From Chrysaora quinquecirrha (lineage: Eukaryota; Cnidaria; Scyphozoa; Semaeostomeae; Pelagiidae), in NCBI GenBank assembly GCA_014526335.1, contig JACTAT010000358.1, positions 1 to 64,000 of the forward strand: 64,000 nucleotides of DNA, given 5' to 3'. Position numbers and translations under genes: made by a program. Shown here one piece after another: positions 62,120-64,000 of the stretch; within the stretch, counting starts at the first letter, position 1, and every line of letters starts with the position of its first letter. The notes under the pieces were generated by a model that saw nothing but the letters and a program-made list of their open reading frames with translations, did not search any database and had not been told where the DNA came from.

Positions 62120-62310
62120 CAAATGTTTTCTATACAGGGATTATCGCTGGATTCTTTCATGGCATGGTAGCTTGGTTGCTAAGGCCCCATATCTTGTGAG
62201 CTGCAAAGCTGAGTCAGGAGTTCGACTCCCCTCAGGAGAGAAACTTTTGCCACCGAATCATTTTTATTTCTGTGATTTTGGTGGTGTAAATCTTTCTAAA
62301 AGGCTGTAGA
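62120..62310 (+). mobile_element. tRNA-like SINE candidate 1
   Basis: A-box-like tagcttggttgctaagg at 62168-62184 and B-box-like gagttcgactcccc at 62218-62231, spaced as in tRNA-derived SINEs. The preceding ggattatc(g/a)ct segment is shared with 61320-61340, so the SINE may sit within a duplicated unit. Confidence 0.5.
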
Positions 62311-62444
62311 GACAAAAATTTCCGTAACTAAAATTTTCTTTTGGAATAATTTTTAAATTTGTTTGATGTTATTTTTTAATGTGTTTTCTCAGAAGTTTTC
62401 TCATGAATATTATGACCAGTAGGAGATTATTTCGCAAGAAGAGG

Positions 62445-62530
62445 GCATGGCTGGATAGCCGAGTGGTTAGAATGCTTGCCTGCTGCCCCTACGATGGTAG
62501 TTCGAATCCTGCCTAAAGCAATTCTTATGG
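62445..62530 (+). mobile_element. tRNA-like SINE candidate 2
   Basis: A box tagccgagtggttaga at 62456-62471 and B box tagttcgaatcctgcc at 62498-62513. The acceptor ends do not pair convincingly, so a decayed tRNA or a SINE head is more likely than a working tRNA gene. Confidence 0.5.
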
Positions 62531-62569
62531 TTTTGGTTTATTTTTCTTCATGGTTTTAAATGATTAAAA

Positions 62570-63240
62570 AGTGTGTTTGAAGTTCAAATTAATTTGATGT
62601 TCACTTCAACTTCATTTCCATTTCAATTTCAGTTTTGATTTAAATTTTAGTTTCATATATACTTTTACATTTGATTTGAACTTCAATTTCCATTTCAATT
62701 TTCGTCTTAATTTTCATTTCAATTTTAATACACAATTTTATTGAACTTAACATTTCAATTTTAGATTAAGACTGCCTGTTTAAATTTGGAAAAAGATTAA
62801 GATTGATTTGAGATTAAGATTCAGTTCCACTTTTAGATTAAGACAAGAATTACATTGAGATGACGAATAAGGTTAAGGTTAATATTAATAGAATATTAAG
62901 TTTCAATAGGACTGAGGTTGATTAGGCAAATGAAAAAAAGGAGTTAAAATAAAATTGATTATCAGTGTCAGTTGGAACTTTGATTAATATTAAAATTAAC
63001 ATTGAGATTATGAATTCTAATTTTCAATATAATTTTAAATTCAATTTTAGTTTTAATTTAAATTTAATTTAAATTTTTTTAAAAATTCAATTTTAATTTC
63101 AATTTCCATTTAAAATATAATTTCTTGATGTTAGTTTTAGGTATAGTGTTAGCTCTAATTATAATTTCCACCTTAATTTTCATTTCAATGTCAATACAAA
63201 ATTTTGTTGAACTTAAGATTTCAATTAATTAACGATTAAA
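62570..63240. repeat. alternating (caattt)n and (attaag)n degenerate tracts
   Basis: Pyrimidine-rich aatttcaatttcaattt runs at 62590-62760 and 62990-63220 alternate with a purine-rich attaagatt run at 62780-62890. Strand asymmetry therefore flips repeatedly. It is non-coding. Confidence 0.7.
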
Positions 63241-63429
63241 AGGAATTATACCAATCAATGTGGCATATGCCCAATTTATTTTCGTCTCAGATAACACTTT
63301 TGTCTTTCGCTAATCAAAATGCACTGACTCTTCTGTGTGGGCTAAAAACCCATGACCAAAACAAATTGTACTGTGAATCCCAAGTAATTCAATAGGCTAT
63401 TTTTAAAATGCCCAATATACCAGTGTCCA

Positions 63430-63815
63430 TTCCTTTTGAGATTAAAGCTTTCAATTTGGAAGAAGATTAAGCTTGATTTAGGTTTAAGGTTCATTTCCAC
63501 TTTAGAATTAAGCAAGGATTTCGATTAAGATTAGGAATTAAGTTTCAGATAAGATTAAGATTAAGATTAACATTAAGATTAAAGTTAAAATGAAGATTAA
63601 AATTTGGATTAAGATTGAAATTAGGATTAAGATTAGTATTCAGAAATTGAGATTAGGATAAAGATTCAAAGTCAGGTTGAAGTTAAGATTAAGATTTAAT
63701 TTAAGATCAAGACTAAGATTAAGGCTGAGGCTAAGATTAAGATCAAGATCAGCATTAAGGTTTCAGATTAAGGCTCTCGCGAGGTGGTGGTCAGAGATGG
63801 GCAAGGGCTAGTCTT
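63430..63815. repeat. degenerate (attaag)n purine-rich tract, copy 2
   Basis: Second copy of the unit at 61346-61905, with the same leading caatttggaagaagattaag and trailing gaggtggtggtcagagatgg and gcaagggctagtct. The two copies are direct repeats about 2 kb apart. Confidence 0.75.
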
Positions 63816-63869
63816 ATATACTAATTTTGTATCATCTCCTCCGAGGCTGTTTATCTTACACTTCTCGAA

Positions 63870-64000
63870 CCTGCACACAGAATAAAGGAATGGAACTGAA
63901 GACCATGAGTAATCTCAGGAATGAGGAACAGGATAATGAAATGGCACTGAAGACCATGAATAATTTCTGCATTAAGGAACAGGATAAAGGAACGAGACTG
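63870..64000. repeat. start of a minisatellite, about 60-bp unit
   Basis: The phrase ggaactgaagaccatgagtaa (63891 onward) recurs as ggcactgaagaccatgaataa about 60 bp later, and aggaacaggata also repeats. The array continues past the window edge. Confidence 0.6.

Noticed and set aside
62445..62530. Functional tRNA gene
   Set aside because: A and B boxes are present, but no paired acceptor stem or credible anticodon arm could be folded by eye. Treated as SINE-like.

Overview
This is an AT-rich, intron-dense, transposon-loaded stretch of an invertebrate animal genome, carried on an assembled scaffold with one 500-N gap. Spliceosomal introns, metazoan gene families (STYX, V-ATPase subunit D, TMED10, class C and rhodopsin-like receptors) and the mix of hAT-type MITEs, piggyBac, Penelope-like and LINE fossils all say animal. 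A cnidarian (anthozoan-like) genome is my best guess. That is an inference from gene structure and repeat content, not from a database match.

Layout. 0-13 kb is repeat territory: foldbacks, two hAT-type MITE families with intact 8-bp target duplications, a 110-bp tandem array, and a 4.4-kb array of a 194-bp satellite whose units reverse direction part-way. A putative signal-peptide exon near 11.8 kb is followed by two MITE insertions. 14.5-26.8 kb holds the 3' part of a STYX pseudophosphatase gene (+). One STYX intron contains a second palindromic 194-bp satellite array. The next contains a single-exon rhodopsin-like GPCR on the opposite strand. 27.6-35.5 kb is a complete ten-exon V-ATPase subunit D gene (-), tail-to-tail with STYX, with two one-base losses in exon 2. 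37.3-46.8 kb carries two paralogous class C GPCRs transcribed away from each other, each made of a short signal-peptide exon plus one very long exon. 46.8-51.3 kb is gene-poor, with Penelope-like and LINE fossils. 51.4-55.7 kb is a gene (-) for a ZSWIM3/FAR1-like N-terminal domain protein with a BESS-like C-terminal segment. It is head-to-head, 219 bp apart, with a complete five-exon TMED10 (p24) gene (+, 55.9-60.5 kb) whose introns hold a dead piggyBac transposase. 60.5-64 kb is degenerate low-complexity sequence with tRNA-like SINE boxes and the start of a minisatellite.

The genes do not form a pathway: they are housekeeping trafficking/acidification genes (TMED10, ATP6V1D), a signalling pseudophosphatase and receptors. 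The most unusual structure is the pair of large inverted satellite arrays at 6.0-10.4 and 18.5-22.7 kb. They share the same turn-point sequence, and each unit also carries a perfect 16-bp hairpin.
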